Below are positions 1 to 6,934 of a DNA stretch of 32,455 nt, piece by piece. The first letter of the stretch is position 1. Each line of letters starts with the position of its first letter. The notes below the pieces were generated by a model. The model did not search any database. It saw only the letters and a program-made list of their open reading frames with translations, and was not told the origin of the DNA. Source of the stretch: Clostridia bacterium (GTDB taxonomy: Bacteria > Bacillota_A > Clostridia > Christensenellales > Aristaeellaceae); the NCBI GenBank assembly GCA_017432405.1, contig JAFRJF010000216.1:1-32455 (forward strand). Direction: 5' to 3'. The position numbers were made by a program, and so were the translations under genes.

Positions 1-264
1 ACCCAGCACATGAGCCGCTACTCCCACGACTTCTGCGGCGTGACGGAGGACCTGCCCTACAACGCGGACGAGGAGCACTACGGCTGGCTGAACGGCGACA
101 TCGACTACGCCACCGACGCGCCCTACTTCACCATCCTCTTTGAAGACCAGGATGAATCCGAGATCTACGGCAATCAGGTGAACATCGGCGTCATCACCTG
201 CCCGCTTGCGGACATCGCGGCACTGGAAGGCAGCTATGACGTGGTGATCGAGCTGGACCAGTAA
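1..264 (+). CDS. C-terminal part of an unrecognised protein
   Basis: The reading frame is open from the first base of the window and stops with TAA at 262-264, so the N-terminus lies outside. The first internal ATG (position 10) has no ribosome binding site before it and is probably not the start. The visible 87 residues are acidic, without membrane segments or a motif I recognise. It ends 12 bases before the ATG of the secreted cyclophilin-like protein, whose ribosome binding site overlaps the stop codon, so the two are probably co-transcribed. Function unknown. Confidence 0.6.
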   Translation, partial: TQHMSRYSHDFCGVTEDLPYNADEEHYGWLNGDIDYATDAPYFTILFEDQDESEIYGNQVNIGVITCPLADIAALEGSYDVVIELDQ

Positions 265-276
265 GGAGTGTTCACG

Positions 277-726
277 ATGAAGATGAAGAAACTGGCCGCG
301 CTGCTGTGCGCGCTGATACTCCTCCTGGCGAGACTGACCGCGATAGCGGAGGACATAACCACGGAAGAAGGAGAGAATGACATGCAGATGATGATCGGTG
401 AAACCCCGGTGACAGTGGCCTGGGAGGACAACGCCTCCGTGGAGGCGCTGAAGACGCTGGCTATGGAAGGCATAGCCATTGAAATGTCCATGTACGGCGG
501 GTTTGAGCAGGTCGGTGCCATCGGCCAGAGCCTGCCCCGCGACGATCAGCAGACGACCACCACCTCCGGCGACATCGTGCTCTATTCCGGCAATCAGCTG
601 GTGGTGTTCTATGGCAGCAATTCCTGGGCCTACACCCGGCTGGGACACATCACCGACCAGACCCCGGAGCAGATGAAGGCGCTGTTGGGCAGCGGAGACG
701 TGACGATCACGCTGTCGATAAAATGA
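277..726 (+). CDS. Secreted cyclophilin-like fold protein
   Basis: 149 residues. The start is ATG 277, eight bases after AGGAG; an upstream GTG at 268 in the same frame lies inside that binding site and is rejected. Residues 1 to about 25 form a signal peptide (MKMKK followed by a leucine/alanine core). The mature part matches the cyclophilin-like fold family: a segment 'SMYGGFEQVGAIGQSLPRDD' followed by 'GDIVLYSGNQLVVFYGSNSW' and 'YTRLGHI'. These are the family's most conserved blocks. Family members are small barrels of unknown biochemical role, often encoded with flavodoxins and aldo/keto reductases; an aldo/keto reductase lies just downstream. The stop overlaps the ATG of a broken secreted-protein gene at 723. 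The exact role is not known. Confidence 0.8.
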   Translation: MKMKKLAALLCALILLLARLTAIAEDITTEEGENDMQMMIGETPVTVAWEDNASVEALKTLAMEGIAIEMSMYGGFEQVGAIGQSLPRDDQQTTTTSGDIVLYSGNQLVVFYGSNSWAYTRLGHITDQTPEQMKALLGSGDVTITLSIK

Positions 727-903
727 AGAGATATATGATTTTGCTGACCGCATGGCTGCTTTGCTGTGCGGTACATCCGTTGCTGAATGCCATGGCGGAG
801 GAAACGCGGATGGAGACCTATACCCTTGACCAGCATGGACCTGTATACATTTGACGGAATCAAGGAACAAGTGATACAATTTGTGCAGGGCATTCAGAAC
901 TGA
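723..903 (+). pseudogene. Remnant of a small secreted protein gene
   Basis: An ATG at 723 overlaps the previous stop in the ATGA arrangement and opens a 43-codon frame (723-854) with a clear signal peptide (basic start, hydrophobic core, 'LNAMAEE'). It ends at TGA after 'DQHGPVYI'. A second frame from ATG 835 to TGA 903 reads 'MDLYTFDGIKEQVIQFVQGI' and overlaps it, and looks like a continuation after a frameshift or deletion. Together they suggest the start and a later piece of one degraded secreted protein. The parent family is not recognised. The alternative is a genuine 43-residue secreted peptide. No clear gene content follows until the ribosome binding site at about 967. Confidence 0.5.
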
Positions 904-980
904 GCAAGGTGGAGAACATCCAGCCAAACCGGCAGGACTGAACGACAGGCGATATTTCATCAGGACAAGGAGGAAGAACA

Positions 981-2135
981 ATGGCACTGAAATCGACTTT
1001 GGGCTTTGGCATGATGCGTTTGCCCGTGAAGAACGGCGACCCGACGGACTTCGACTATGAACAGCTGAATGAAATGGTGGACACCTACCTGGCGGCGGGC
1101 TACAACTACTTCGACACCTCCTACGTCTACCACAACGGCAAGAGCGAGGAGGCCGTGCGCGAGGCCGTGGTAAAGCGCCACCCCCGCGAATCCATCCGCA
1201 TCGCCACCAAGTTTCCCACCTTCAACCTGCAGCCCGGCGACGAGGATAAGATCGAGGGCATCTTCCAGGAGCAGCTGGACCGGCTGGGCGTGGACTATGT
1301 GGATTACTACCTGCTGCACAACTTCCAGACCCGCTGGTACGACGGCTATGACGGCAAGGGCGGCGTGATCCAGTCCGAGCACCTGACCGAGCACGCGCTG
1401 AAGTGGAAGGCGCAGGGGAAGATCAAACACCTGGGCTTCTCGTTCCACTCCTCTGCGAAGCTGCTGGACCGCATCCTGACGGAGCATCCGGAGTTTGAAT
1501 TCGTGCAGATCGCTGCCAACTATGTGGACTGGAACTCCCAGCTGGTGCAGGCGGGCCCCTGCTACGACGTCATCCGCAGGCACGGCAAACAGGTCATCAT
1601 GATGGAGCCCGTGAAGGGCGGCGGCCTGGCCATGGTGCCGGAGGCGGTGGAAAAGGCGTTGAAGGCCAAGGCCCCCGAGCGATCGGTGGCCTCCTGGGCG
1701 ATCCGCTTCGGCGGCACGCTGGACGGGCTGCTGTGCGTGTTGAGCGGCATGAGCACCCTGGAGCAGGTGAAGGACAACATCCACAGCTACCAGACCCTCG
1801 ACCCGCTGAGCGATACCGAAATGAAGTGGCTGTCGGAGGACATCAACCGCCTGTACCGCGCCCAGGGCCCCGTGCCGGATCTGTCGAAATATGAGGGGCT
1901 CACCCTGTACGGCGTGCCGGTGACGGCCATCATGGAGGGCTACAGCGTGTGCCAGCTCCAGCCGGATCCCGGCTTCTCCGACGACAACAACTATCTGCTC
2001 AACGCCGTGGCCGAGGCATACCACCGCGACTTCAAGGAGGACCTGCCGCGACAGACGCTGGCCAACGCAAGCGGCGAGGATGTGACGGACGAGGTCTATC
2101 GCGCCTATGAGTGGCTGCGCGAGCATACCTTCTGA
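981..2135 (+). CDS. Aldo/keto reductase
   Basis: 384 residues, start ATG 981 after AAGGAGG. The fold is the NADPH-dependent aldo/keto reductase barrel. The catalytic tetrad is visible: Asp45 and Tyr50 in 'YFDTSYVYH', Lys77 in 'IATKF' and His113 in 'YYLLHNF'. The barrel continues through 'YVDWNSQLVQAG' and 'MMEPVKGGGLAM', which is typical of the clostridial predicted-oxidoreductase subgroup. Many members of that subgroup end in a ferredoxin-like four-cysteine tail. Here the last 90 residues ('LSKYEGLTLYGVPVTAIMEG' onward) have a single cysteine, so no iron-sulfur cluster is expected. The substrate cannot be told from sequence. A remnant of a flavin reductase starts 16 bases downstream, so the original operon was longer. 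Confidence 0.88.
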   Translation: MALKSTLGFGMMRLPVKNGDPTDFDYEQLNEMVDTYLAAGYNYFDTSYVYHNGKSEEAVREAVVKRHPRESIRIATKFPTFNLQPGDEDKIEGIFQEQLDRLGVDYVDYYLLHNFQTRWYDGYDGKGGVIQSEHLTEHALKWKAQGKIKHLGFSFHSSAKLLDRILTEHPEFEFVQIAANYVDWNSQLVQAGPCYDVIRRHGKQVIMMEPVKGGGLAMVPEAVEKALKAKAPERSVASWAIRFGGTLDGLLCVLSGMSTLEQVKDNIHSYQTLDPLSDTEMKWLSEDINRLYRAQGPVPDLSKYEGLTLYGVPVTAIMEGYSVCQLQPDPGFSDDNNYLLNAVAEAYHRDFKEDLPRQTLANASGEDVTDEVYRAYEWLREHTF

Positions 2136-2151
2136 TAAGGGAGAATTTGAA

Positions 2152-2184
2152 ATGAGCAAGGTATTGGTGATTTCCACGAGCCTT
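2152..2184 (+). pseudogene. N-terminal stub of a flavodoxin-fold NAD(P)H:FMN reductase
   Basis: ATG 2152 follows a good ribosome binding site (GGGAG, spacing 8) and reads 'MSKVLVISTSL', the first beta strand and phosphate-binding loop start of the NADPH-dependent FMN reductase/flavodoxin family. After 11 codons the coding match stops exactly where the dispersed repeat at 2184-2289 begins. The remaining frame (to 2316) runs through repeat DNA. The rest of the gene is absent downstream. Seen: the start and the abrupt boundary. Inferred: loss of the gene body with the repeat at the junction. Confidence 0.55.
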
Positions 2185-2289
2185 ACTGTGAACACAAACT
2201 TCGTAGGGGCGCTCTCCGAGCGCCTGCGGGCGATTGGAAATCGCCCCTACGACCGTGTTCATTCATGGTGGCGCGGTTTACCGCATGAT
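2184..2289 (-). repeat. Dispersed repeat family A, copy 1
   Basis: Read on the minus strand this 106-bp element begins ATCATGCGGTAAACCGCGCC, continues ACCATGAATGAA, and ends TTCACAGTA. The copy at 25944-26024 begins ATCATGCGTTAAACCGTGCC, continues ACCATGAATGAA, and ends CCACAGTA. The interior contains inverted GTAGGGGCG/CGCCCCTAC arms (2203-2211 and 2242-2251 on the plus strand) and flanking GAACAC/GTGTTC arms. The two copies differ in interior length. No protein is encoded. It is probably a small non-autonomous mobile or REP-like element. Confidence 0.7.
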
Positions 2290-2308
2290 GATTCAGTCCA
2301 GTGCCACA

Positions 2309-2410
2309 AATTTTGATTTATCGAGATGTAGGAGACGGTACCAAATTAGCCTTCCCCTCTGGGGAAGGCTTTTGGGAAACCACTCAACACCCCACTAAAT
2401 CAGATTTTAC
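2309..2410. repeat. Inverted-repeat element family B, copy 1 (diverged)
   Basis: The left arm AATTTTGATTTATCG (2309-2323) and right arm CCCCACTAAATCAGATTTT (2390-2408) are diverged forms of the terminal inverted repeats of the elements at 18372-18408 and 25788-25868. The interior carries a strong hairpin (2348-2370). It lies only 19 bases from the family A repeat. The arms match the family consensus imperfectly, so this is the weakest of the three copies. Confidence 0.5.
2348..2373 (+). terminator. Rho-independent terminator
   Basis: A 10-bp perfect stem (AGCCTTCCCC / GGGGAAGGCT) with loop TCT is followed by TTT on the plus strand. It sits between the aldo/keto reductase operon and the convergent nitroreductase gene and could end transcription from either side; the T-run favours the plus direction. 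It is also the interior of repeat element B copy 1. Confidence 0.6.
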
Positions 2411-2433
2411 TTGCTCAGTAACAGTACGGTCCA

Positions 2434-2952
2434 TCAAACGCAATAGACGTAGTTTTCCTTCCTCGGAGCAGCCGCGCCGGCGGGCTTCGCGGCATAGCCC
2501 AGGATCAGGTTGCCGATGCCCTCATAGTCGCCCTCGATGCCGAGCTTGTTCAGGATGGCCTTGCCTTCCTCACTCTCGAATTCTTCTTTGGCGCGATGCA
2601 CCCAGCAGCTCGCCACGCCCAGGTCGGCAGCGGCATTCATCATGTTGCCCATCACCAGGCTGCCGTCGTAGATATAGGTCGGCATGGCCTTGTTCGCCAG
2701 TACGACCAGGAGTTCGGGAGCGCCATAGAAGGGGTCGATGTCCATGCCCATCGCGGCGGCGTTGAGCTTTGCCAGCTGGTCGCGGATAGCCTGATCCTTG
2801 ATGACCAGGATGATCGGGGACTGCTTGCCCATGCCGGTGGCGGCGTAGGTCCCGGCCTCGATGATGGCGTTGAGCTTCTCCTCCTCGACATGCTCGGGCT
2901 TGTAGGCGCGGCAGCTGCGGCGGGTCTTCAGGGTGGTCAAAGTGTCAGCCAT
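2434..2952 (-). CDS. Nitroreductase family protein
   Basis: 172 residues, start ATG 2952 behind AAAGGAGG. It is a compact FMN-dependent nitroreductase: the N-terminal 'LKTRRSCRAYKPEHVEEEKL' provides the phosphate-binding Arg-Arg-Ser motif, 'AGTYAATGMGKQSPIILVI' is the next conserved block, and 'NMMNAAADLGVASCWVHRA' and 'IGNLILGYAA' are typical late motifs. Such enzymes reduce nitro groups or quinones with NAD(P)H; the natural substrate is unknown. A radical SAM gene lies 91 bases upstream on the same strand, with a perfect palindrome in the gap. Its length is at the short end of the family. Confidence 0.87.
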   Translation of the reverse strand: MADTLTTLKTRRSCRAYKPEHVEEEKLNAIIEAGTYAATGMGKQSPIILVIKDQAIRDQLAKLNAAAMGMDIDPFYGAPELLVVLANKAMPTYIYDGSLVMGNMMNAAADLGVASCWVHRAKEEFESEEGKAILNKLGIEGDYEGIGNLILGYAAKPAGAAAPRKENYVYCV

Positions 2953-2986
2953 AGTAGTGTCCTCCTTTAATGGAAATATACATGAT

Positions 2987-3009
2987 CAGGAAAACGGAAC
3001 GTTTTCCTG
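2987..3009. promoter_or_regulatory. Perfect palindrome upstream of the nitroreductase gene
   Basis: CAGGAAAACG (2987-2996), loop GAA, CGTTTTCCTG (3000-3009): a 10-bp perfect dyad about 35 bases before the nitroreductase start. There is no T-run on the minus strand, so an operator or an intergenic RNA hairpin is more likely than a terminator. Confidence 0.5.
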
Positions 3010-3043
3010 GTCGGCGGGTTCCGCAGGAACACGTCGACAATCA

Positions 3044-3937
3044 TTATCGGTTCAATATGGAACCTTCTCCGCCGCGCCGGGGATATTCGTCCAAATGTCG
3101 GCGAAGTTGTTCACGTTTCTCGCGCACGGCCTCGATCATGGCCTGCTTGTGCTTCGGCAGCCTGCCCTGCATGGGTACGATGTTGGAAGGGTGGGAGCCG
3201 AAGTAAATGGTATTCTTCAAATCCAGGCCGCCGATCAGCCGCTCCTGTTCGTCCAGCAGCTGGCCAAAGGTGCATTCCTTGAACAGGCCCTTCTTCATGT
3301 CGTGGTACAGCCGACAGCCGGGCTCAGCGTGCAGCGTTCCAAGGAACAGCAGATGGGGCTGCACCGCGTTGACCAGCGCGGCGGTGGCGTCGGCGTTTTC
3401 CTGCCACAGCTCCGCGCCGCCACAGCCGAGGATCGCGTTGAAGCTGTAATCAATGCCCGCGTCGGTGAGGCGCAAAAGCTGCTCCTTTGCTTCCTCTGCC
3501 GTGTGGCCCTTGTTCATGGTCCTGAGCGCCGCGTCCAGGCCGCTCTCCACACCGATGTCCAGCCCGCCGATGCCGCATGCGTGCAGGCGGCGCAGATCGT
3601 CGTCCGTCTTGTGCCGGATGTTCTGGATGGAGGCGTACATGGCGATGGTCTTCACCCGGGGCAGCCTGGCGTGGATCGCGTCGGCAATCTGGATCAAACG
3701 ATCCGCGGAGAGCACAAAGGCGTCGCCATGCTCCAGGAATACCCGCTCCACATCGGGGCAATAGTGGACTGCTTCCTCGATGTCCGCCTCCACCTGTTCC
3801 ACCGGACAAACGGAAAAAGGAACATCCGGGTACATGTAGCAAAAAGTGCATTTGTTGTGGCTGCACCCCTGCGTCACCTGCAGGAGCAGGGAATTGGCCT
3901 CGTAGGGCGGCCTGTAAACCATTCCTGTCAGGCTCAT
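3044..3937 (-). CDS. Radical SAM protein of unknown substrate
   Basis: 297 residues, start ATG 3937 after GGGAG. The cluster-binding motif is CSHNKCTFC (Cys25, Cys30, Cys33), the C-x4-C-x2-C spacing seen in a COG1032-like subgroup of radical SAM enzymes. Further typical elements are 'FLEHGDAFVLSADRL', 'GIGGLDIGVESGLDAALRTM' (glycine-rich strand and Glu-Ser) and 'SFNAILGCGGAELW'. No B12-binding, SPASM or TRAM domain is present. The C-terminal tail is charged. It lies downstream of the TetR gene on the same strand (120-bp gap) and upstream of the nitroreductase. Related proteins are often labelled coproporphyrinogen-oxidase-like without proof; I do not assign a reaction. Confidence 0.85.
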   Translation of the reverse strand: MSLTGMVYRPPYEANSLLLQVTQGCSHNKCTFCYMYPDVPFSVCPVEQVEADIEEAVHYCPDVERVFLEHGDAFVLSADRLIQIADAIHARLPRVKTIAMYASIQNIRHKTDDDLRRLHACGIGGLDIGVESGLDAALRTMNKGHTAEEAKEQLLRLTDAGIDYSFNAILGCGGAELWQENADATAALVNAVQPHLLFLGTLHAEPGCRLYHDMKKGLFKECTFGQLLDEQERLIGGLDLKNTIYFGSHPSNIVPMQGRLPKHKQAMIEAVREKREQLRRHLDEYPRRGGEGSILNR

Positions 3938-3980
3938 TTGTCATTTTCTCCCTTCATCTGCGGATACCTTTACGCTCCAT

Positions 3981-3998
3981 CCTGTCAGATGTGACAGG
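3981..3998. promoter_or_regulatory. Perfect 7-bp dyad between the TetR and radical SAM genes
   Basis: CCTGTCA, loop GATG, TGACAGG. It lies in the 120-bp gap upstream of the radical SAM start. On the plus strand it is followed by a pyrimidine-rich stretch, on the minus strand by no T-run. It may be an operator or a weak hairpin; no clear promoter boxes are visible here. Confidence 0.35.
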
Positions 3999-4057
3999 CT
4001 CGCTTTTCTTTACAGGAAACCACCACCATTCGTGTATGGAACGAGTCCCAACAATAC

Positions 4058-4666
4058 TTACATCATGATCCCGGCGAAATACCTTTGCAAAATGCGCGGC
4101 AGGGTTTCGCGTATTTCCATCTTCCCGCCGCTCAACGCCCATTCAAACACGCTGCCCTTTACGATGGTACAGACATCCATGCTCAGCTCATGGGCGTCCG
4201 ATCCCGCCTTGAGAATGCCCGCCTCTATTGCCGCTTTGGCTTCCTGTTCGCAGCGGGCCATGACCGTGCCTTCGGCGAAGGCGCCGTTTTCTTCACACAT
4301 ATATGCGGATAAGGCCTGATTCCCCGTGGTATAGAAGCTCTTCATGAATTCCTCCCCCAGGGCAAGATACCGGTCGATCAGATGAAAATACAGCTCGCAT
4401 ACCCGGTCGGAAAAGTGTTCTGGCGGCGTTTGAAGGGCAAAGCCGTCAAAGGATTCCTCCCGGACAAAGTACATCATCAAATCGTCCTTGTTCCGGAAAT
4501 GATGGTAAAACGTGCCGATGGACAGCCCGGTTTCCTCCACCACGTTTCGGACGGTGACGGCATCCGCGCCTTTCCGCTTGATGAGCGCGATGGTCGCGTC
4601 AATGATCGTTTGCTTTGCATCGAGAGGCTCCGCTGACTTGGGCGGGCGTCCGCATTTTCGGGGCAT
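4058..4666 (-). CDS. TetR/AcrR-family transcriptional regulator
   Basis: 202 residues. The start is ATG 4666, eight bases after AGGAGG; a TTG two codons earlier is too close to that site. Residues about 15-65 form the DNA-binding domain: 'TIIDATIALIKRKGADAVTV' then 'VEETGLSIGTFYHHFRNKDD', the usual TetR recognition-helix pattern. The remaining helical part is a ligand-binding domain without a recognised ligand. The gene is divergent from the DsbA-like gene, and the 116-bp gap holds mirror-image promoters flanked by two copies of a 14-bp palindrome. The regulator therefore probably represses itself and the dsbA-like/hydrolase pair, and possibly the radical SAM gene downstream. Confidence 0.9.
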   Translation of the reverse strand: MPRKCGRPPKSAEPLDAKQTIIDATIALIKRKGADAVTVRNVVEETGLSIGTFYHHFRNKDDLMMYFVREESFDGFALQTPPEHFSDRVCELYFHLIDRYLALGEEFMKSFYTTGNQALSAYMCEENGAFAEGTVMARCEQEAKAAIEAGILKAGSDAHELSMDVCTIVKGSVFEWALSGGKMEIRETLPRILQRYFAGIMM

Positions 4667-4690
4667 TGGCAAGCCCTCCTTGAAAAATAT

Positions 4691-4759
4691 TAAAACAGGT
4701 TCTAAAAACTATTGGCATTATAGCAGGATGTGGCTATAATGTCAATAGAACGTGTTCTA
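4691..4759. promoter_or_regulatory. Mirror-image divergent promoters with two TetR-type operators
   Basis: Plus strand: TTGGCA (4712-4717), 17-bp spacer, TATAAT (4735-4740). Minus strand: TTGACA (4745-4740), 17-bp spacer, TATAAT (4722-4717). The two promoters overlap completely and form an inverted repeat. Outside each -10 box lies a 14-bp dyad: TAAAACAGGTTCTA (4691-4704) and TAGAACGTGTTCTA (4746-4759), covering the expected start sites of both transcripts. The centres are 55 bp apart. The layout predicts simultaneous repression of both directions by the adjacent TetR protein. Confidence 0.88.
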
Positions 4760-4782
4760 ATAATTGAAAGTGAGGAATATGC

Positions 4783-5490
4783 ATGAAGGTTATGTATTGG
4801 TCTGACTACGCCTGCCCCTACTGCTATATCGGCAAGACGCATCTGAAAAAGGCGATTGAAAACCTGGATCCGGGAGATCAGGTAGACGTGGAAATGCTGG
4901 CGTTCGAGCTCGATCCCAAGGCCAGCAAAGAGTATACCGGGGCCACCGTGGATCGGTTTGCCAGGAAATACGGCCTGAGCCTCAAGGACGCTCAGGAGCG
5001 CATCGACGGTATTTCGGAGATGGGACGCGCAGCAGGGTTGGATTTCCACTATGACGAAACCCGCTATACCAATACCTTCGACGCCCACCGCCTGACCAAG
5101 CTGGCCCGGCGAAAAGGCGCCCATCTCGCGGATCGGCTGCAGGAACGCCTGTACAAGGCGTATTTTTCGGAGGGATTGGAGCTGGCCGACCATGCCGTGC
5201 TCACGCGCATCGCCACCCAGGAAGGCATGGATGAGGGCGAGGTCCAACAGCTTCTGGAATCCGATCAGTACGCGGACGACGTGCGTCTGGACGAGCGGGA
5301 AGCTCAGCGCTATGGCGTACAGGGCGTGCCCTATTTTGTCGTTGGAAACAAGTACGCCATCCCCGGCGCGCTGCCTGTGGAGTCCATGGAGCGGGTATTG
5401 AAGAACGTGCTGGGCGAGGAAGCGAAGGCCGCCGAATCCGCCGTGAAGAGCATGGCCTGCGGGCCGGACGGATGCCATTTCGAGGGCTGA
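4783..5490 (+). CDS. DsbA/FrnE-family thioredoxin-fold oxidoreductase
   Basis: 235 residues, start ATG 4783 after GTGAGG. The redox motif CPYC is at residues 11-14 ('WSDYACPYCYIG'), the cis-proline loop is 'YGVQGVPYFVV', and between them is the helical insertion typical of the FrnE-type DsbA family ('AHRLTKLARRKG', 'AYFSEGLELADHAVL'). There is no signal peptide, so a cytosolic role is expected, such as thiol redox or isomerase-like chemistry. The extreme C-terminus has two more cysteines ('MACGPDGCHFEG') that could form a second redox or metal site. The downstream metallo-hydrolase starts two bases after the stop, so the pair is one operon under the TetR-controlled promoter. Confidence 0.88.
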   Translation: MKVMYWSDYACPYCYIGKTHLKKAIENLDPGDQVDVEMLAFELDPKASKEYTGATVDRFARKYGLSLKDAQERIDGISEMGRAAGLDFHYDETRYTNTFDAHRLTKLARRKGAHLADRLQERLYKAYFSEGLELADHAVLTRIATQEGMDEGEVQQLLESDQYADDVRLDEREAQRYGVQGVPYFVVGNKYAIPGALPVESMERVLKNVLGEEAKAAESAVKSMACGPDGCHFEG

Positions 5491-5492
5491 TT

Positions 5493-6122
5493 ATGAACGT
5501 GTACAAGATCCCGGTTCGGGGATATTTTGAAGTCAACAGCTATTTCCTGATCGACGAGGACACGGGCCATGGCTTCCTGATTGATCCCGGCGCCCAAGGC
5601 GCGGCATTGGTTCAGATCATTCGAAGCAAGGTCTGGACAATAGAAAAGATCCTGCTGACCCACGGCCACTTCGACCACACCGGCGGCATCGAGGCCATCC
5701 GCAGGGAGCTGGATATCCCAGTGTACATCCACGAGAACGACGCGGACTATCTGGAGGATACACGGCTCAACCTCTCGGAGTATTGCGGGGAACATGTCGT
5801 TGTGAGGGATACTCACTTCTTTCAGGATGGCACGGTATTTTCCCTTGAGGGGCATGTTTCTCCTGTGCTGGCGGCCGTTCACACGCCGGGACACACGCCG
5901 GACTCCACGACCTTCTATGACGCCGCTGATGGCCTTGCCTTTGTGGGCGACACAATCTTCAAGGGTGGGCCTGGGACGGATCAGTATCCGGGAGGGGATC
6001 GCAGGCAGCTTGTGAAGAGCATCGTCCAGCAGATTCTAAGACTTCCTGACAATATGACACTCTATTCCGGCCACTCTGAAAAGACGACGGTAGGCGCGGA
6101 AAAGCGCTTATATATAAAATGA
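5493..6122 (+). CDS. Metallo-beta-lactamase-fold hydrolase (glyoxalase II-like)
   Basis: 209 residues. ATG 5493 follows GAGGG; an in-frame ATG at 5472 inside the previous gene lacks a suitable site. Zinc ligands are in 'THGHFDHTGG' (His57, His59, Asp61, His62), 'HTPGHTPDS', 'FVGDTIF' and 'YSGHSEKT', the order of the glyoxalase II-type group. Small stand-alone proteins of this kind hydrolyse thioesters or related substrates; the substrate here is unknown. Coupling to the DsbA-like protein and to TetR control suggests a thiol or electrophile stress response (inference). A short-chain dehydrogenase remnant starts 16 bases downstream. Confidence 0.88.
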   Translation: MNVYKIPVRGYFEVNSYFLIDEDTGHGFLIDPGAQGAALVQIIRSKVWTIEKILLTHGHFDHTGGIEAIRRELDIPVYIHENDADYLEDTRLNLSEYCGEHVVVRDTHFFQDGTVFSLEGHVSPVLAAVHTPGHTPDSTTFYDAADGLAFVGDTIFKGGPGTDQYPGGDRRQLVKSIVQQILRLPDNMTLYSGHSEKTTVGAEKRLYIK

Positions 6123-6138
6123 TGGGAGAAATGCATTA

Positions 6139-6273
6139 TTAAAAATCTGTTTGATCTGACGGGAAAAGTAGCAATCGTCATCGGCGGCAGCCATGGACTG
6201 GGCAGGGGCATGGCCACGGGGCTTCTGAACGCCGTTGCCAGGGTCTATGATCATACTCAGTATCTTCCGTGAT
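6139..6273 (+). pseudogene. N-terminal remnant of a short-chain dehydrogenase
   Basis: The frame from ATT 6139, just after GGGAG, reads 'IKNLFDLTGKVAIVIGGSHG' and then 'LGRGMATGLLNA', the Rossmann-fold N-terminus of the gluconate 5-dehydrogenase-like SDR group with the TGxxxGxG nucleotide motif altered to IGGSHGLG. The similarity ends after about 36 residues and a TGA follows at 6271. No usual start codon is in place. The catalytic Tyr-x3-Lys half is missing. It would have been third in the TetR-controlled operon. It abuts a truncated acylphosphatase on the opposite strand. Confidence 0.7.
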
Positions 6274-6318
6274 ACCTTGGCGGGCGGAGTGTATAGGGCA
6301 TGAAGGAATAAAGAAAGC

Positions 6319-6450
6319 CCAGCCGGTACAGCCGTACAGGTCAGCCGCGTGTCTCGCCCGGTAGCGGAAGCCCACACCCTGAACCCAGCCATAGAAGGTC
6401 ATGTGTCTGCGGATCACAGTTCCATCCCCATCATTTTCTATACGTCTCAT
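6319..6450 (-). pseudogene. N-terminal remnant of an acylphosphatase
   Basis: Starting at ATG 6450, overlapping the end of the DUF1801 gene, the frame reads 'RRHMTFYGWVQGVGFRYRA' and then 'RHAADLYGCTGW', an unmistakable acylphosphatase N-terminus with the phosphate loop and catalytic Arg29. After Trp44 the similarity stops; the frame continues with unrelated sequence to 6178. The catalytic Asn and the remaining strands are absent, so the protein cannot be active. The break is about 45 bases from the end of the dehydrogenase remnant, so one deletion may have removed the 3' parts of both genes. Confidence 0.75.
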
Positions 6451-6838
6451 AGCACCAGCGGGCGATTCTCTGAATCAGCTCCGTTGGCAGTTCTTTATTC
6501 CACGGCAGGCGGATCGTGCCCTTGCTCACATCAAAGCCTTTCAGCGCCTCTGCAAACACCGCCGTAGCTTCGCCTCCCGGGTACAGGCCCAGATGCCTTT
6601 TCGACGCGGCGAAGTGAATGATATTCCTGCCTTTCCAGTACGTCGGCATCGACCAGGAAATCCGCTCCTCAGCATCCGGGATGGCGGTGTGAAGAATTGC
6701 ACGGACTTCTCGCAATCTCGGCTGCAGAACTTCATCCTGAGCGGCTATGTACTCATCCATGGTTTGCGGCTTTTCACAGAAATGATGCTGATCCTGTCTG
6801 CCGAACTCCCGACCACATTTTGGGCATTTCCAATTCAT
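6431..6838 (-). CDS. DUF1801-domain protein with N-terminal zinc-ribbon-like segment
   Basis: 135 residues. The N-terminus 'MNWKCPKCGREFGRQDQHHF' followed by C carries CPKC plus a His-His-Phe-Cys group, likely a small metal site. From about residue 28 the DUF1801/YdhG-like domain follows: 'MDEYIAAQDEVLQPRLREVR', 'ERISWSMPTYWKGRNIIHFA' and 'KGTIRLPWNKELPTELIQRI'. Members are small cytosolic proteins of unknown function, one of them described as a frataxin-like iron chaperone. The start overlaps the stop of a 14-codon frame ('MPRKTVFEMEKVLQ', 6837-6881) that has its own weak binding site and may be a leader or remnant. The stop lies inside the acylphosphatase start. Confidence 0.8.
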   Translation of the reverse strand: MNWKCPKCGREFGRQDQHHFCEKPQTMDEYIAAQDEVLQPRLREVRAILHTAIPDAEERISWSMPTYWKGRNIIHFAASKRHLGLYPGGEATAVFAEALKGFDVSKGTIRLPWNKELPTELIQRIARWCYETYRK

Positions 6839-6934
6839 TGCAGCACCTTCTCCATCTCAAAGACGGTTTTTCTGGGCATTTCTCTACCTCTCGATCGTTC
6901 CTTTAAAAACCTGCTCCTTCATATAATCCCGGTT

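Noticed and set aside
960..2195. A 411-codon minus-strand frame opposite the aldo/keto reductase
   Set aside because: The low-complexity translation has no motifs; the plus strand carries the full catalytic tetrad.
3954..4142. Short minus-strand frame between the TetR and radical SAM genes
   Set aside because: It overlaps the TetR gene end in another frame, has no binding site and no recognisable product.
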